Notes: generated by a model from the sequence alone, not told the origin. A DNA stretch of 64,000 nucleotides from Dysidea avara (GCF_963678975.1 NC_089273.1:27719073-27783072); one strand, 5' to 3'; counted from the stretch's first letter, positions 36,230 to 47,700 are shown. Translations and numbers: made by a program.

Positions 36230-36908
36230 ACTTATATGATGCGTAATAGCTATATAGCTGCAGTTGTGACTTTCATGCTTATTTTGTTGTGACATGTAGT
36301 GTGTATAATTATATGGATCAGTTTTGTAATTGATTTTCACCCTGCATTATTATATAACTAGCATTTCTCATCATTTCAGTTGTAACACTATTATTACATT
36401 ATAAGTACATCATGATCATGACCTTCACCAAATCATTTTCAATGTGCATGTGCTACAATTATATGCCAAATAATGTGGCATACATAAAATATGAAATAAT
36501 AAAAATATCATGGTACAGTATAGTCTAAGTGTCAAACACTAGTCAGAAAATGCACCAGATTCCATCTTAAAGTGCTAATTTTAAAATTTTTCCTGGGAGG
36601 CATGCCCCCAGACCCCCCTAGCAGCTCCATGCTTCACATGTCGGTTGTGTGCTTTGCACACAACTGCATGTGATCAGCTGCTAGCTATCTCACAGAAAAT
36701 TGGCCGGACCACTTCAACATACCTTGCTACGGCCCTGATAACGTGTACAGATATTGATAAACTGTTGTATATACAGCAATTATGTACGTACCACTGTCTT
36801 TGCATTCAAAGGGTTCTTGACTATTGTTTAGTTGGTGCTATGTAGCTCAGCTGTTTCAGTCTAAACACAATTAATTTCATTTACCAACTTATCCCTTAAT
36901 AATATTAG

Positions 36909-37840
36909 CCTTACCATTTTGCTGTTGGCACTTATGGTCCTGGCATTTTTTCTACCACTATGTTGGCTAGCTGTTTCACTCCTAGCACATAAGTTCATTG
37001 ATTGACCAATTCCTCAAGAGAGTTATACTTACCATTTTGCTACTAGCACTTCCTTTCCTGTCACTTCTGTCACGATGTTGGGTACACGCTTCACTCTAAA
37101 GATACAACTTCACTCACAATTCCTCAACAATATTATAATTACCATTTGGATACTGGCATTTCCTTTCCTGCCACTTCCAACACGTCGAGGAGCCATTTCA
37201 CTGTAAACACCAGTGGTGAATCTATATCTTCTACTAGTGCTTTTCATCTTCCCTGGCTTTCTTTCTAGCAGAATTTGCTCTAAACACAATGTTTATGGTG
37301 CTATGAAGAAATCATTCACAAATGTTGTACACATCATCTCACTGTTTTGAGGTCTGTCTCTTTAATACGTCAACTTCCACAACTACACACACAAAGCCTT
37401 GTATTTTAAACTATTCCAATAAGAATGTTGTACATATCATTTAATCATTCAAAGTCTTTTCTTATCCATATAGTGCTACTGTTCGTTCTGTTACTCTGCC
37501 ACTACAGTCAACATTTCTTCAAACAACCAATCCCAAAGATGTTATAATATAGATACAGTCCCAGTCTTTCTATTACTGTCGTCAGCCTTTCCAAGAATTG
37601 TTTCACCCTAACCAAAACAATCACCCTACTAGTAAATCAAATGCTGTATGCACCATCTCACTGTTTTCAGGTCTTGCACTATCATCAGTATTTATAGCCG
37701 TATCCCTCTGAATCAAAAGTGCCCTTTTGCTTTGCCAGTTCTTCTTTTCCATTTGTTCTCTAATCAGCTCTTCTGCTTCCAACAATTCTTTTGTTGATCT
37801 AAGCAAAGCATTATTGAACATTCAAGAATTCTGTACTCAC
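36909..37840 (-). repeat. Degenerate tandem units with splice-like borders
   Basis: Units about 110-120 bp apart repeat CTTACCATTTTGCT(G/A)(T/C)T... at 36909, 37028 and 37138, and CATCTCACTGTTTT at 37335 and 37655. On the minus strand each first-type unit has AG-TGAA at one side and AAAATG-GTAAG or similar at the other, with peptide remnants ending ...ASSKM or ...ANSKM. Consecutive joining gives ATG-TGA, so they are probably not used together as coding exons. 37805-37653 is open minus (STKELLEAEELIREQMEKKN) and could be a further exon. Confidence 0.4.
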
Positions 37841-37844
37841 CATC

Positions 37845-38192
37845 TCATTGCTGATGTATCCACTGGGAGGATCTTAAGAACTGTTGTAGTTGATCACCTG
37901 AAATGTCAATTCATCTACGATCTGCTTGCTCTAGATATAAAATAATGTTGTAATTGAACAGTGTAAATACTAAACATACTTGGTAGTCTCTTAGAAACGG
38001 CTTCCCTGTCCAAATTTCTTATTAATGAGCGCCAATAGGAAGAAACTTTTTACGCGACTAGCACATTCCATCCACTGTTACTACGTCTTTCAGAGGCATC
38101 ATTCAAGTAAAATTACTTCTTTTACACGTACCGTATTCTGAACACGTGAAGTCTTCAAATAATGGTGGACTACTAGTCGATCCGTCACTCAT
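37845..38192 (-). CDS. Small three-exon protein gene
   Basis: Minus-strand exons: 38192-38132 (start MSDGSTSSPPLFEDFTCSEY, donor GTACGT), 38045-37980 (SSYWRSLIRNLDREAVSKRL, donor GTATGT) and 37897-37845 (acceptor CATTTCAG, SDQLQQFLRSSQWIHQQ, stop TGA). Both introns are phase 1 and the total is about 59 aa. No known domain; the second exon is predicted helical. The acceptor of exon 2 (GCGTAAAAAG) is weak. The ATG lies 173 bp from the IS630-like element, which therefore sits in its promoter region. The stop is followed 4 bases later by another donor (GTGAGT), so an alternative longer product is possible. Confidence 0.45.
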
Positions 38193-38677
38193 CCTTTGGT
38201 ACGAGCACTTTACCATCTACAAAGCGCTTGCATACGACGCGAACTTCACAACAACAACAACAACAAGAGTAGTTACTTCATGCTGAGTTCCATTGCCATG
38301 TTCAACAGTTACATCATCACGTGAGAAGCACACTGTCAGACAACTCTAATTAGTGCCGTAGGATACGGTTTTTTTCAGGTTCCTTGCGAAAATCAGAATT
38401 TAAACATGGTCCACGTGCGGATTTTCACGTGCGCGCGATTATTTGAATTAGCTATTTCTGCCTTGGCTAAGCTATGCCGCTTGCATTGTCTGATGACTTA
38501 AGATTAAGAATCATATGGTTATACTACTGCAGACAATTCGGAGGTAGGGAAATAGCTGACTTACTATGTATTCATGTGTCAACAGTTTACCGAGTTATCG
38601 ATCGCTACAGTACGTCTGGAAGTGTTTCGCCAATACCACACAGGACAGGCCCCATGCCAGTTTTAGGTAGTTTAGAA

Positions 38678-38850
38678 TTTCACTTTGGAATGATTTACCT
38701 AACCTAGCTAAAGACTCTAATTCACTTGAAGTATTTAAATCTATAATTAAATTATAATTTACTTATTGTATTGAATTTTTTTATTTTTATTTTTTTTGTG
38801 ATTTGTCTGTACATTTTTCTTCATTTCTGAAGTTGTACAGTATAGGTAAA
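38678..38850 (+). mobile_element. LINE 3' fragment (173 bp)
   Basis: Flanked by an exact 10-bp duplication TAGTTTAGAA (38668-38677, 38851-38860). It reads the LINE C-terminus SLWNDLPNLAKDSNSLEVFK, then an AT-rich tail. Removing it restores the transposase (VLGSLE-EYSII). Confidence 0.88.
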
Positions 38851-39002
38851 TAGTTTAGAAGAGTATTCAATTATTGAATCGTTAATGGAGAAGCCAGAAC
38901 TTTACTTAGAAGAGTTACAGAGCGAATTGTATCGCAGCACTGGAACCTGGGTGAGTGTGAGCACCATGTATCGAGCAATTCGAAGGTTGGGCTACACCAG
39001 AT

Positions 39003-39425
39003 TTGTTCTAGTAGTAATAGCTTTTATGTAAAAATAATTGTGATGACTATAACTGATTCCAGGCCACAGGTTAAAGTCTGTAAACTTAATATTAACTTTA
39101 GCTATACCTAGTTAATGTAGCTATTATGCTTTTTAGCTCTGCAACAAGGACAACTCAAACACACAATAATAAATAAATAACATGCCATGCAGAATTATAA
39201 AATACTTTAGTGCACAAATCAGTTGTATAATTATCATGATTCTCACCGACCATTTTCAACAGCGATTGCTAATAAGTAAATTTATTGCTGGCTTAATTTG
39301 TGATGATGGAATTTTTTTAGCATGCAAATGTAATAAGCTCAAGAATCAAGTACTGGCCCATTTCAGAAGCATTGGATGGACTGATCTATAGTAGAAATAG
39401 CCTCATCTTTACTTGTTGTCAATTA
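39003..39425. mobile_element. Unclassified 423-bp insertion in the transposase
   Basis: Separates LGYTR (TACACCAG) from KKLQH (GAAGAAA). The 3' side looks like a splice acceptor (TTGTCAATTAG) but the 5' side has no GT donor, so insertion is more likely than an intron. It contains AATAATAAATAAATAAC (39165-39181), a LINE-type tail, followed by ~245 bp of unknown sequence. Confidence 0.5.
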
Positions 39426-40065
39426 GGAAGAAACTTCAACATGTAGCTCTACAAAGAAATGATGAATTGAGGACAAAATTCATGGAAGAGTTCAGTTACT
39501 TGCCTGCCCATGATTGTATGGTTGGATGAGACTGGGAGTGATAGACGCAGTGACCGCAGAAAATTTGGATACCACTTGCGTGGAATGACACCATGCAATT
39601 TCAGATTGATTGTAAAAGGAAAACGCATGTCAGCAATTGCTATCATGTCAGAACGTGGTATTGAAGATGTAGATATCTATGATGGCAACATAAATGGTGA
39701 TACTTTTGTCAGTTTTGTTGACCAAAGTCTGGTCCCCATTTTGCAACCCTTTGATGGTACCAACTCAAGATCAGTTGTGGTGATGGACAATGCCTCCATA
39801 CATCACGTGGAAAGAGTTGCACAATCTATTCAACAAACTGGTGCAATCCTCCGTTATCTTCCACCTTACAGTCCAGACTACAATCCCTTAGAAGAATCAT
39901 TTGCCAAAGTTAAGGCATTTCTTAAGTCAAATGAAGTAGTATTTGACAACATGGGCTCAGAGCATCTATTGTTGATGACTGCTTTCAACACCGTCACTAC
40001 AGAAGATTGTAAAGGATACATCAGACATGCAGGCTATAGTTTTCATACATAATTTAACTGTATAT

Positions 40066-40314
40066 GTGACTGGGCCTGCGATAATAGGGCATGTGGGCAC
40101 ATGATTTTTGCCTACTTTTTCACATTTGCATCACTCATAACTTTTTGTACCGTTATACTATAGTATTGCAATTTTCAGCTCTTAGTAAGCATTTAATTGG
40201 CATCATGATGCAAGTTACAGAATGCAAAAATACTATTCCAGTACTGAGATATGACCTGTAGAGTGATGGGGTGTAGTTTGTGCCCACATGCCCTGTTTTC
40301 GCAGGCCCGGTCAC
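40066..40314. mobile_element. GTGAC-family MITE, copy F (249 bp, intact)
   Basis: Starts GTGACTGGGCCTGCGA and ends TCGCAGGCCCGGTCAC, with ATAT at 40062-40065 and 40315-40318. GGGCATGTGGGCACATG near the left end is mirrored by TGTGCCCACATGCCC near the right. It lies between the two convergent ORFs of the IS630-like element. Confidence 0.9.
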
Positions 40315-40425
40315 ATATAATTAAACACAACACTTCTGTATATGCACACAATACACAGATAATCACACATCATGAATAACAATCATGTATAAGCAAACTG
40401 TTTTAAACCTCATGTACTATAGTGA

Positions 40426-41535
40426 TCAGGTAGATAACATATCTAGCTGATTAAAAAGTGAATCTATTCGTTTTTCAAACTGCTGCTCAGTAATGGCCCC
40501 ACGTTCATACATTTTGTGTAATTGGTCAATTTGATTCAATAATTTCTTTTGATATGCTATCTTCTTACCAGGAGACATACCGCTTTCATCTGTAGCTTCC
40601 TTATCCTTTCTGGTGGGACTATGATCCACTTTCAGAACTGAGACAACTTTATCGGCAACCACTGATGCCATTGCATCCATACCTTCACTACTCACTCAAG
40701 GTTTTGCCTTTCGTTGATTCCATATAGAGCCAGCTGGTGGTACATCTTTGTTTTTATGTTTGCCACAATCAATGATTTCAGCCCAAAGCTTGTACTGTAT
40801 TTTATTAAATCTATCAACATGCCTTTCTTGCAACTCAACAGCCAAAGCGTCAACTCTTGCAGCCTTCTGTTCTGCAGCATTTGGTGGTTTATCTGCTTTT
40901 ATCTTCTTTGGCGGTGGCAAACTATCAAGGCAAATTACAGACTCTTCTACTTCCCTTCCATCACACCATAACTGTCTACCATGATTCCGTATCCTCACTA
41001 ACTCTTCCTTGATGTTATCTGTTTCTGAACAACAGATCTTCCGAGAGGAGACATAATAACCAACTGAAAATTTCATGTTATATGAAACTACATCCTTTCC
41101 CAACTGTTCAAGTATTTCCTCTCGAAGATACTTCAGTTTGCTCAACGAGGTAAGGTCTAGGTTTAGCATGTAATTCTTTGAATCTCTTTTTCGAGCAGCA
41201 TTCAGGACTTTTATTGGAATTGAATCCAATCTCTTCACAGGATGATTGTTACAAATGGTAGCGGTACCGATACTTGATACCCCACTACTAATGTTGGCAG
41301 TACTTCGAGCTTCTTTACCACAAATTGCCGCGGTGACATCAGTTGAGCGCGCTGCTTCGATATTCCCGCTTAAATTCCCGCCATTGTGACTGTCAGCCTG
41401 GGTAACATTATAAATCTGAGTGACAGAGTTAGCCCCAGATGTTAGTGAAGGAAACACAGCACAAAACTTTTCAATTACTTTTTCCCCGCCGGGTATAGCC
41501 TTTAACACATTCTCAAAGCTGGGGTCCATTTTCAC
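40426..41535 (-). CDS. Second ORF of the IS630-like element (PB1-like and SHOCT-like regions), one in-frame TGA
   Basis: From ATG at 41535, 279 codons run to TGA (40698-40696); the same frame then stays open for 89 more codons to 40426, about 369 aa in all. The N-terminus is PSFENVLKAIPGGEKVIEKF. A central ubiquitin-fold/PB1-like region reads LDLTSLSKLKYLREEILEQL...KFSVGYYVSSRKI...LWCDG. Then come a KKIKADKPP basic stretch, QYKLWAEIIDCGKHKNKDVP and, after the TGA, a C-terminal helical hairpin resembling SHOCT (QIDQLHKMYERGAITEQQFE). Family membership is by eye only. Its place between shared terminal repeats suggests an accessory protein of the transposon rather than a host gene. A GTGAGT donor overlaps the TGA, so splicing there cannot be excluded. 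Confidence 0.55.
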
Positions 41536-41736
41536 CGCGTGGTAACTGGTGAATCACGTGTGTATATTGGCCCATGATCACGTGTCTGTGTTTGATTTTC
41601 GTAAGCAACCTGAAAAATACGGTAAGCAATCCAGTGCGAGCGTTACAGTGTGATGTAGTACAATGCTGACCCGTGTTCTACAATTTCGTGAAGATTACAC
41701 TCTGTAGTCAGGTTCGTGTTCTAATATACATTTTAG

Positions 41737-41832
41737 TGTGTCGATTTTGTTAATGGCGAACTAGACGAGCTCCAAAGTATTGGTGTTATCCATGTTGTAG
41801 TTGCACAAACTGGTGAGCTGTTCCAGGACCTT
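41737..41832 (+). CDS. Probable host exon (96 nt) next to the IS630-like element
   Basis: Acceptor ACATTTTAG, then 32 codons in phase 0 reading VDFVNGELDELQSIGVIHVV and VAQTGELFQDL, then donor GTATGT. No known domain. It lies 115 bp from the transposon's right end. An open block at about 42285-42392 after TTTCATAG (SFASKKDSRRKYDPNIGDQ... to TGA 42390-42392) may be the last exon, in a different phase. Intermediate exons are not identified. Confidence 0.4.
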
Positions 41833-41904
41833 GTATGTGAGTCACCCTTGTTGTAATTCCACATAGTGTTAACCTCTTTCTTGGTGTTTTGTTGTTATTT
41901 ATTG

Positions 41905-42165
41905 GCTGGTGTGTGTCAATTGTGTTGTGTATCCACGCACTGGCGACCTGTATTCAGGTCTTGTAGGTGTGTCAATTGTGTTGTGTATCAATGTACTGTG
42001 GAGTGGGGACCTGTATCCGGGTGTTGTAGATGTGTCTATCGTGTTATGTACTGGGGACCTGTATCCGGGTATTGTAGGTGTGTTGTATATCCAAGCACTG
42101 GCGACCTGTATCTGAGTGTTGCAGGTTTGTGAAAAATTTTCTGCTGTGTATCCATGCACTGGCAA
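41905..42165. repeat. Imperfect minisatellite, about 4-5 units of ~55-60 bp
   Basis: Repeats phrases GACCTGTATCCGGGTATTGT, GGTGTGTCAATTGTGTTGTG and ATCCACGCACTGGCGACCTG in tandem order. It lies in the putative intron after exon 41737-41832. Open frames on both strands here are repeat artefacts. Confidence 0.65.
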
Positions 42166-42392
42166 CCTGCTGCTATGAGTATTTTATTTCTAAGGGATAC
42201 CTGTGTCATAGTCTAGGTATGTTGGTTGTTTTGTATTTTCACACTGACTATCAAATAGTGCAAATACCTGTATTTCATAGACCTTCATTTGCTAGTAAGA
42301 AAGACAGTAGAAGAAAATACGACCCAAATATTGGAGATCAGAACTTAGGCAACCTCAAACCTCATGCTGAATTTAAAGATTGGACATTATGA

Positions 42393-44085
42393 GGATGAGG
42401 CCTTTGAAGACTTGCTGAATTTCCAGATGTTGTGATATATTGTGCAATATAATGCAACTGTAGTTTATTGACAATCTATGTAGTGTTTTATTTGCACCCG
42501 ATTATAATGTTAGTTGGTGGGTGACTGCTCTATTAGAGTGACTGCTTTATTAGCAAGGGTGATTACTCTATTAGGGACTACGTAACATTTAATGATTTCT
42601 GGTTTCTATGCAACCACGAATCTGCCATTGTAGTGAAAATCACGGGACTTCTACACTCTTTGGCTATAGTACTTGTGCTGTCAGTGTTGAACTAGTTATT
42701 TAGTGTTCACCATCATGCATGCTAGTTTTTCCTCGTGGTTTAGTCCATGGCCCTAGGTTCTGTCAATGTTATTATCATGATCATTTCCAAGAACAGTATG
42801 TTCTCCATCAATATCCATGAACGGACTTAAGCCTGTATCATGATCAGTACGTCCTTACCCAATTTCAGTTACAAAGATGGGCTACCGAAATCCCTGTATT
42901 TATCATGATTTTAGTGTGTTGTACTGTCATACTCTGCCTCTGTCAGATGGGTTACTTCTGTCTGAAAAGTACATACAGTGGTAAAACTACATGCCACTAT
43001 ATATTATGCTATTATATTATAATATTATATTATCAATGTTATCCACCACCAGACGTAGTAGTATAAATGGTGGGGATTTGACTTTTCGAAAAATTTAATT
43101 CTTCACCAACTGGGGAACAACCAATGGTCAAATAGCTATCAAATACTAGCGGAGCAAAGTTTCTGATCAAATTGGGCCTAAATCCTCCACTAATCCCCTA
43201 GTAATCCAAGAGGGTAGTAGGGCTTAATGTTGATAGGTGCTTAAGAAAACCCGGGCTAATTAATTTAGACTCTCTAATAGATTTTCCCAATCTAGCTTTA
43301 AATTGCACTTCTAAAATGTACCAACGTCACTTGGAGTTACTCTGCCATTAACTCGTGTCCTCAGTCCCTTTATCCAGTCCTTTTACCCATCCCTTTAATT
43401 GGGCAGGTGCTAGTAGACATTTATAAGTCCCTCTTAAATTGCTGTATCATACAATATGTGTCTTCCTCTTTACGATCACATTCCTCCAAGTCTATATGGT
43501 GAGCTTCAACAACAAACTTCTTCATCGATCGAGCTACTGCTGCTACTGATTAATGATGTCTCTTCATCTGGCCATAGATCCTTTACACCCTATGGTCTGG
43601 CATAAGCGGAATCTCTTGTGGCAGTGCCAAGTCGAGGTACTGAAACTGTTCTATTGCAATGTTCGCAATATACCCAAGCTCTCCTTTGCCATTTTCTGTC
43701 ACTCTGCTCCATGGACATTCTTTAATACATTACTAGTAGAATGATGACACTTTAACGAAGCTCGTAATTGTCCATATACGAGGTTGGGTTAATAGTAGCA
43801 CTTTAACGAACTCCGTAATTGTCCATATATAGGTATGAGTTCACAACTGTTCGTAACTATCCCATTTCCATGCATAAAGACGGGCTACCATTTTACCCGT
43901 AATTATCGTGATTTAAGCTGTGCTAGTTATCAATGTTTCCCTTGTCTGTGGATCCGTCAATTTTTATTTTTGATTGGTCAATCACATTTTTTTACGGAAA
44001 ATGGCCAATCGCCAAACATTATTTTGAACTCTGGAGAACACTAAAGAGCAGATAATTATCCATTTCTGTACCATCTATAATGCAT
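42393..44085. other. Gene-free stretch with MITE remnants
   Basis: 42525-42575 has three TCTATTAG-type motifs of the hAT MITEs. CACTTTAACGAA...CGTAATTGTCCATATA is directly repeated at 43748 and 43799. No gene supported. Confidence 0.35.
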
Positions 44086-44383
44086 ACAAGTACACAGAAA
44101 AATTTGGAATTTTCAACTAGAGTAGGGACCATAGCACATTGATAAAAAGTACTGAAACAAGTTGGAGTAGTGCACAATATTAAATCACAGTAAAACAATA
44201 AGAAGTGTTATATCCCTACTGTGCTCATGATACCATAATGGAAATGCCAAGTGGGGATATAACACTTCTTATTGTTTTACTGTGATTTAATATCATGCAC
44301 CACTCCAACTTGTTTCAGTCCTTTTTATCGATGTGCTATGGTCCCTACTCTAGTTGAAAATTCCAATTTTTCTGTGTACTTGT
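44086..44383. repeat. 298-bp near-perfect palindromic MITE
   Basis: Arms of about 130 bp (44086-44216 and 44254-44383) are inverted copies, sharing GAGTAGGGACCATAGCACAT, AACAAGTTGGAGTAGTGCA and CAATAAGAAGTGTTATATCC, around a ~35-bp loop. No ORF; the flanking duplication is unclear. Confidence 0.85.
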
Positions 44384-44419
44384 TTGTTAACTTTTTGTAA
44401 ATAATTATTATAACTGGTG

Positions 44420-44713
44420 AATCCACGCATATGCATCTGAAATGGTAGCACACGCCCCAATTATTGTCTGGCAAGTGAAGTATCTATTATGCTTCGTTAT
44501 CAGCTTTGTTCAACCCGTTACACAGCATTTCGAGTCAAGAGCTCTTCGAAAAGCACCTCTGCAATCCACGCATACCAAACAAAATGGTGCCGTGCACCCC
44601 AGTTATATCAATTATCATCTGAAAAGTGAAGTATCCATTACGCTTCATCATTAGCTATGTTCAACCTGTTACACAGCAGTACAAATCAAGAACTATTTGA
44701 AAAGCACCTCTGC
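44420..44713. repeat. Tandem dimer of a ~145-bp unit
   Basis: The unit starts AATCCACGCATA and ends GAAAAGCACCTCTGC; the two copies (44420-44563, 44564-44713) differ by scattered substitutions and small indels. It lies immediately before the LINE 3' end. Confidence 0.7.
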
Positions 44714-44726
44714 TATCAAAATAGCC

Positions 44727-47700
44727 ACTATTTATTTATTGTTATTTATTTATAAGGCTTTTCAGCATGGGTACAACTACATACAGATACAGTGGTTATA
44801 CATTCATGAAAACAATATTAGTCCATGCTGAGGGTCCACTAGCAACCTGTGCTAGTGGCCTGAGTATGTTACAAAAATTAATTACTTAACTACAGTAAGT
44901 TACTTATTTATTTAATTATACATCAATTAGTATGTAACTACAAGAGATCAAAGTTCATGACAAGATGATTGCTGACAGAGTTACCACACGGACAGAGATA
45001 GTGATATTTGTGTGGGTCAGTAGAATTGAAGTTTGTGATAAAATGATTCCAGAGAAGAGATTTGATGCGTCTTTTGATGGTTTCTATAGGCAAACTTATA
45101 TCAATGATTGGTAGGGAATTCCAAAGGCGACAGATTCAGTTGAAATAAAAATGACGCTCTTTATTAGTAAAGGATATGTTGTGGTGTAGCTTGATTGAAT
45201 TGGATCTTGTAGTACTACGGGAGAATGAAATGTAGAGGTTGATATTGAAGCTTGGAGTGGGATGTTTCAGAGAGTTGACAAAAAAATTATGTCTGATATT
45301 TCAAAGATGTACATTAATGGAAGCAAATTGAGTTTTGTCAGCCATGTTTTGTAGTCTGAGGAGAAGTCTTGTAAAAATATATTTAGTTGCCCTACGTTGA
45401 AGTAGTTCAATTTTGGAGATGTGTTTTAAGAGATGAGGTCGCCACACTGGTGCACAGTATAGGAGCTGCGATCTTACTAAGGATATATAGTTTGAGCGTA
45501 ACCGAAGGCACAATGGTTTTACAAAAGGTTCTACGTACAAGTCCCAGAGTCTTATAGGCTTTTTTTAGAATGTAGTCATGATGCTCGTTCCAATTAAGAT
45601 TATCACTAATCAGGACACCTAGGTCTTTATGCAAATGGGAAGTGTTTATAGGATTGCCATTGATGTTATAAGTGGATGTAAATTTACATTTAAACGACAG
45701 ATGGGTACTTTTAGAGGAATGAAATGACAAAAGAGATGTTGTGCTCCAATTTGATAAGCAGTTTAAATCATGTTGTAAGAGCTGCATGTCGCTTGGTACT
45801 TTGATATGTTTAAAGCATTTTGTATCATCTGCAAAAAGAAAGATTTTACTGTAAGTGATGGCACAGGAGATATCATTCATGTAAATAATGAATAATAAAG
45901 GACCAAGTATACTACCTTGAGGTACTCCTGATTTAACAGGGAGAAGATTGGAATTACAGGCATTAATTGATACAAATTGAGACCTATTAGCAACATATGC
46001 CAGAAACCATGACCAGAGTTCACTGCCAATATCGAACATACGAAGTTTGTGAAGTAGATGTGAATGAGAAATAGTATCAAAAGCCTTGGTGATATCCAGG
46101 TAAATGATATCCAGCTGATGACGAGAGGTAAAAATGTGTCAGATAAAACTAAAAGGAGTTGTTGTACTGATGAATGATTCTGAATAAATACAAACTGGGC
46201 AGGATTTATTCTGCTAGTAACATGTCCAATAATTTTATCGTGCAGTATTCGTTCCAATACTTTAGAAGTGTTACTGAGTAAGGATATCAGTCGGTAGTTG
46301 TTGATATGGTTAGGGTCACCAGATTTAAACACAGGAATTATTTTGTGAACTTTCCATTCACAAGGAAGATAACCAAATTTTAATGTCAGATTGAAAAGAT
46401 AGTGAAGAGGTATATAGAGGACCGAAGCACATTTAGAAAGTAGAATGGGTGGGATGCCATCTGGGCCCATGGCCTTGGATGTGTTTAAACTTACCAATGC
46501 TTCATAGACATCAGCTTCAGTGATTGTAATATGACAGAGTGATACAGGACAATGGGAGTTAAAAGGCTTATAAATCAATTGGTCTGATACGGCGAACATT
46601 CAAAAACACTATATTAATCCAACCCAAAAGAACTCTTTATTTAACCTTAGTTAGATCAACCTTATTGTATTGCTCTCCTTTGTGGCGGCCCAATCTCATT
46701 AAGGATATTTCGACATTGGAAAGAATTCAGCGACGTGCCACCAAATTTATTTTAAACGATTTTACTTTGGATTACAAGGAAAGACTTATGGATCTCCAAC
46801 TATTACCCTTAATGTACACATTTGAATTACTAGACATTCTATTTTTCATCAGATCATTAAAGTATCCTACTCCTAGTTTTAACATCTCCAATTATGTAAC
46901 CTTCAATAATTCTAATACCAGATCATCAAATATCAAACTACATCACAAGATTTTAAGTAATTCAATATGTGCCAATTCTCATTTTTATAGACTTCCCAGA
47001 TTATGGAATTCTCTGCCAGTAATTGACCTTACCCTCTCCTTCAACACAATTAAGCAACAGTTAAAGAGCTATTTATGGGAACATTTTTAAAGCAATTTTA
47101 ATTCAAATAATAAATGTACTTTCCATTTCGCATGTCCTTGTTGTAATTGTGCTAAGCTCCCCAACCCTTGTAACTATCATTTATTGTAATAACTAGTTTT
47201 ATAGGCTTTTGGTAATTAAGTTAAGTATAAGTAGTTAGTTTTATAGGCATCTGGCATTGATTGTCATTTGTCCTTCAGATCACCTTTCCAATCATACTGT
47301 CTTATTATTGTACCTACCATCCTTGTAATTTTGCTGTGTATCTGTAAAGCAATGAAATAAATAAATAAATAAATAAATAAAAGAAGGTGGTAAATCAGTG
47401 GAAGTGTTATTAAAAATTGAGTAAAAGTAATTGTTGAAAGCATTGGCTTTATCATTATCACAGTAGAATGTCGTAGAATTGTGATACATAGTGGAGGGGA
47501 TAGATTTGGATTTTGTAAACCCTCTGCTATATTTGTAAATTTTGGAATTGTCAGATGTAGTGACTAAATTGGATTCATATGTCATTTTAGCATTGCTGAT
47601 CTTTGCTTGAAGCAGGTTTTGGGAGGTTTCCAGCTTATTTTTATTGTGTTCAGTAGAGTTGTTGTTAAATTTACGTCTAAGTGAGCGTAGACAGTTGATG

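Larger units (their letters stand above)
32988..36737 (+). mobile_element. hAT5-like transposon, 3.75 kb
   Basis: Left end CAGGGCAGTAGGAATCGG and right end CTTGCTACGGCCCTG, both with subterminal GGCCGGACCACTT, are flanked by ATAAC at 32983-32987 and 36738-36742. A 5-bp rather than 8-bp duplication fits the hAT5 group. It contains the TTF-finger transposase at 33117-36229 and a later GTGAC MITE at 35207-35842. Confidence 0.8.
38474..40052 (+). pseudogene. IS630-type DDE transposase, interrupted
   Basis: Starts MPLALSDDLRLRIIWLYY with an HTH (GREIADLLCIHVSTVYRVID). After a LINE fragment it resumes as EYSIIESLMEKPELYLEELQ and TMYRAIRRLGYTR, and after a second insertion as KKLQHVALQRNDELRTKF. 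The catalytic part from 39510 reads IVWLDETGSD (first Asp), VVVMDNASIHHVE (second Asp) and YSPDYNPLEESFAKVK (Glu), the DDE_3 pattern of IS630/Tc1 enzymes. A frame change lies near 39505, between SYLPAHD and the WLDE block. Together about 350 aa, full length for the family. Inactive because of two insertions and the frameshift. Confidence 0.88.
38366..41622. mobile_element. IS630/Tc1-like transposon with two convergent ORFs (3.26 kb)
   Basis: Left end CGGTTTTTTTCAGGTT (then CCTTGCGAAAATCAG) pairs with the complement of the right end, CCGTATTTTTCAGGTT (then GCTTACGAAAATCA). TA flanks both ends (38364-38365, 41623-41624), the expected duplication. It contains a transposase on plus (38474-40052), a second ORF on minus (40426-41535) and three later insertions (38678-38850, 39003-39425, 40066-40314). 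Both ORFs start close to a terminus and run towards each other. Confidence 0.8.

Noticed and set aside
39003-39425. Intron in the IS630-type transposase
   Set aside because: The acceptor is good but there is no GT donor that keeps LGYTR-KKLQH; a LINE-like tail inside favours insertion.
41866-42165. Overlapping Cys-rich and Thr/Pro-rich open frames on both strands
   Set aside because: Produced by the minisatellite at 41905-42165.
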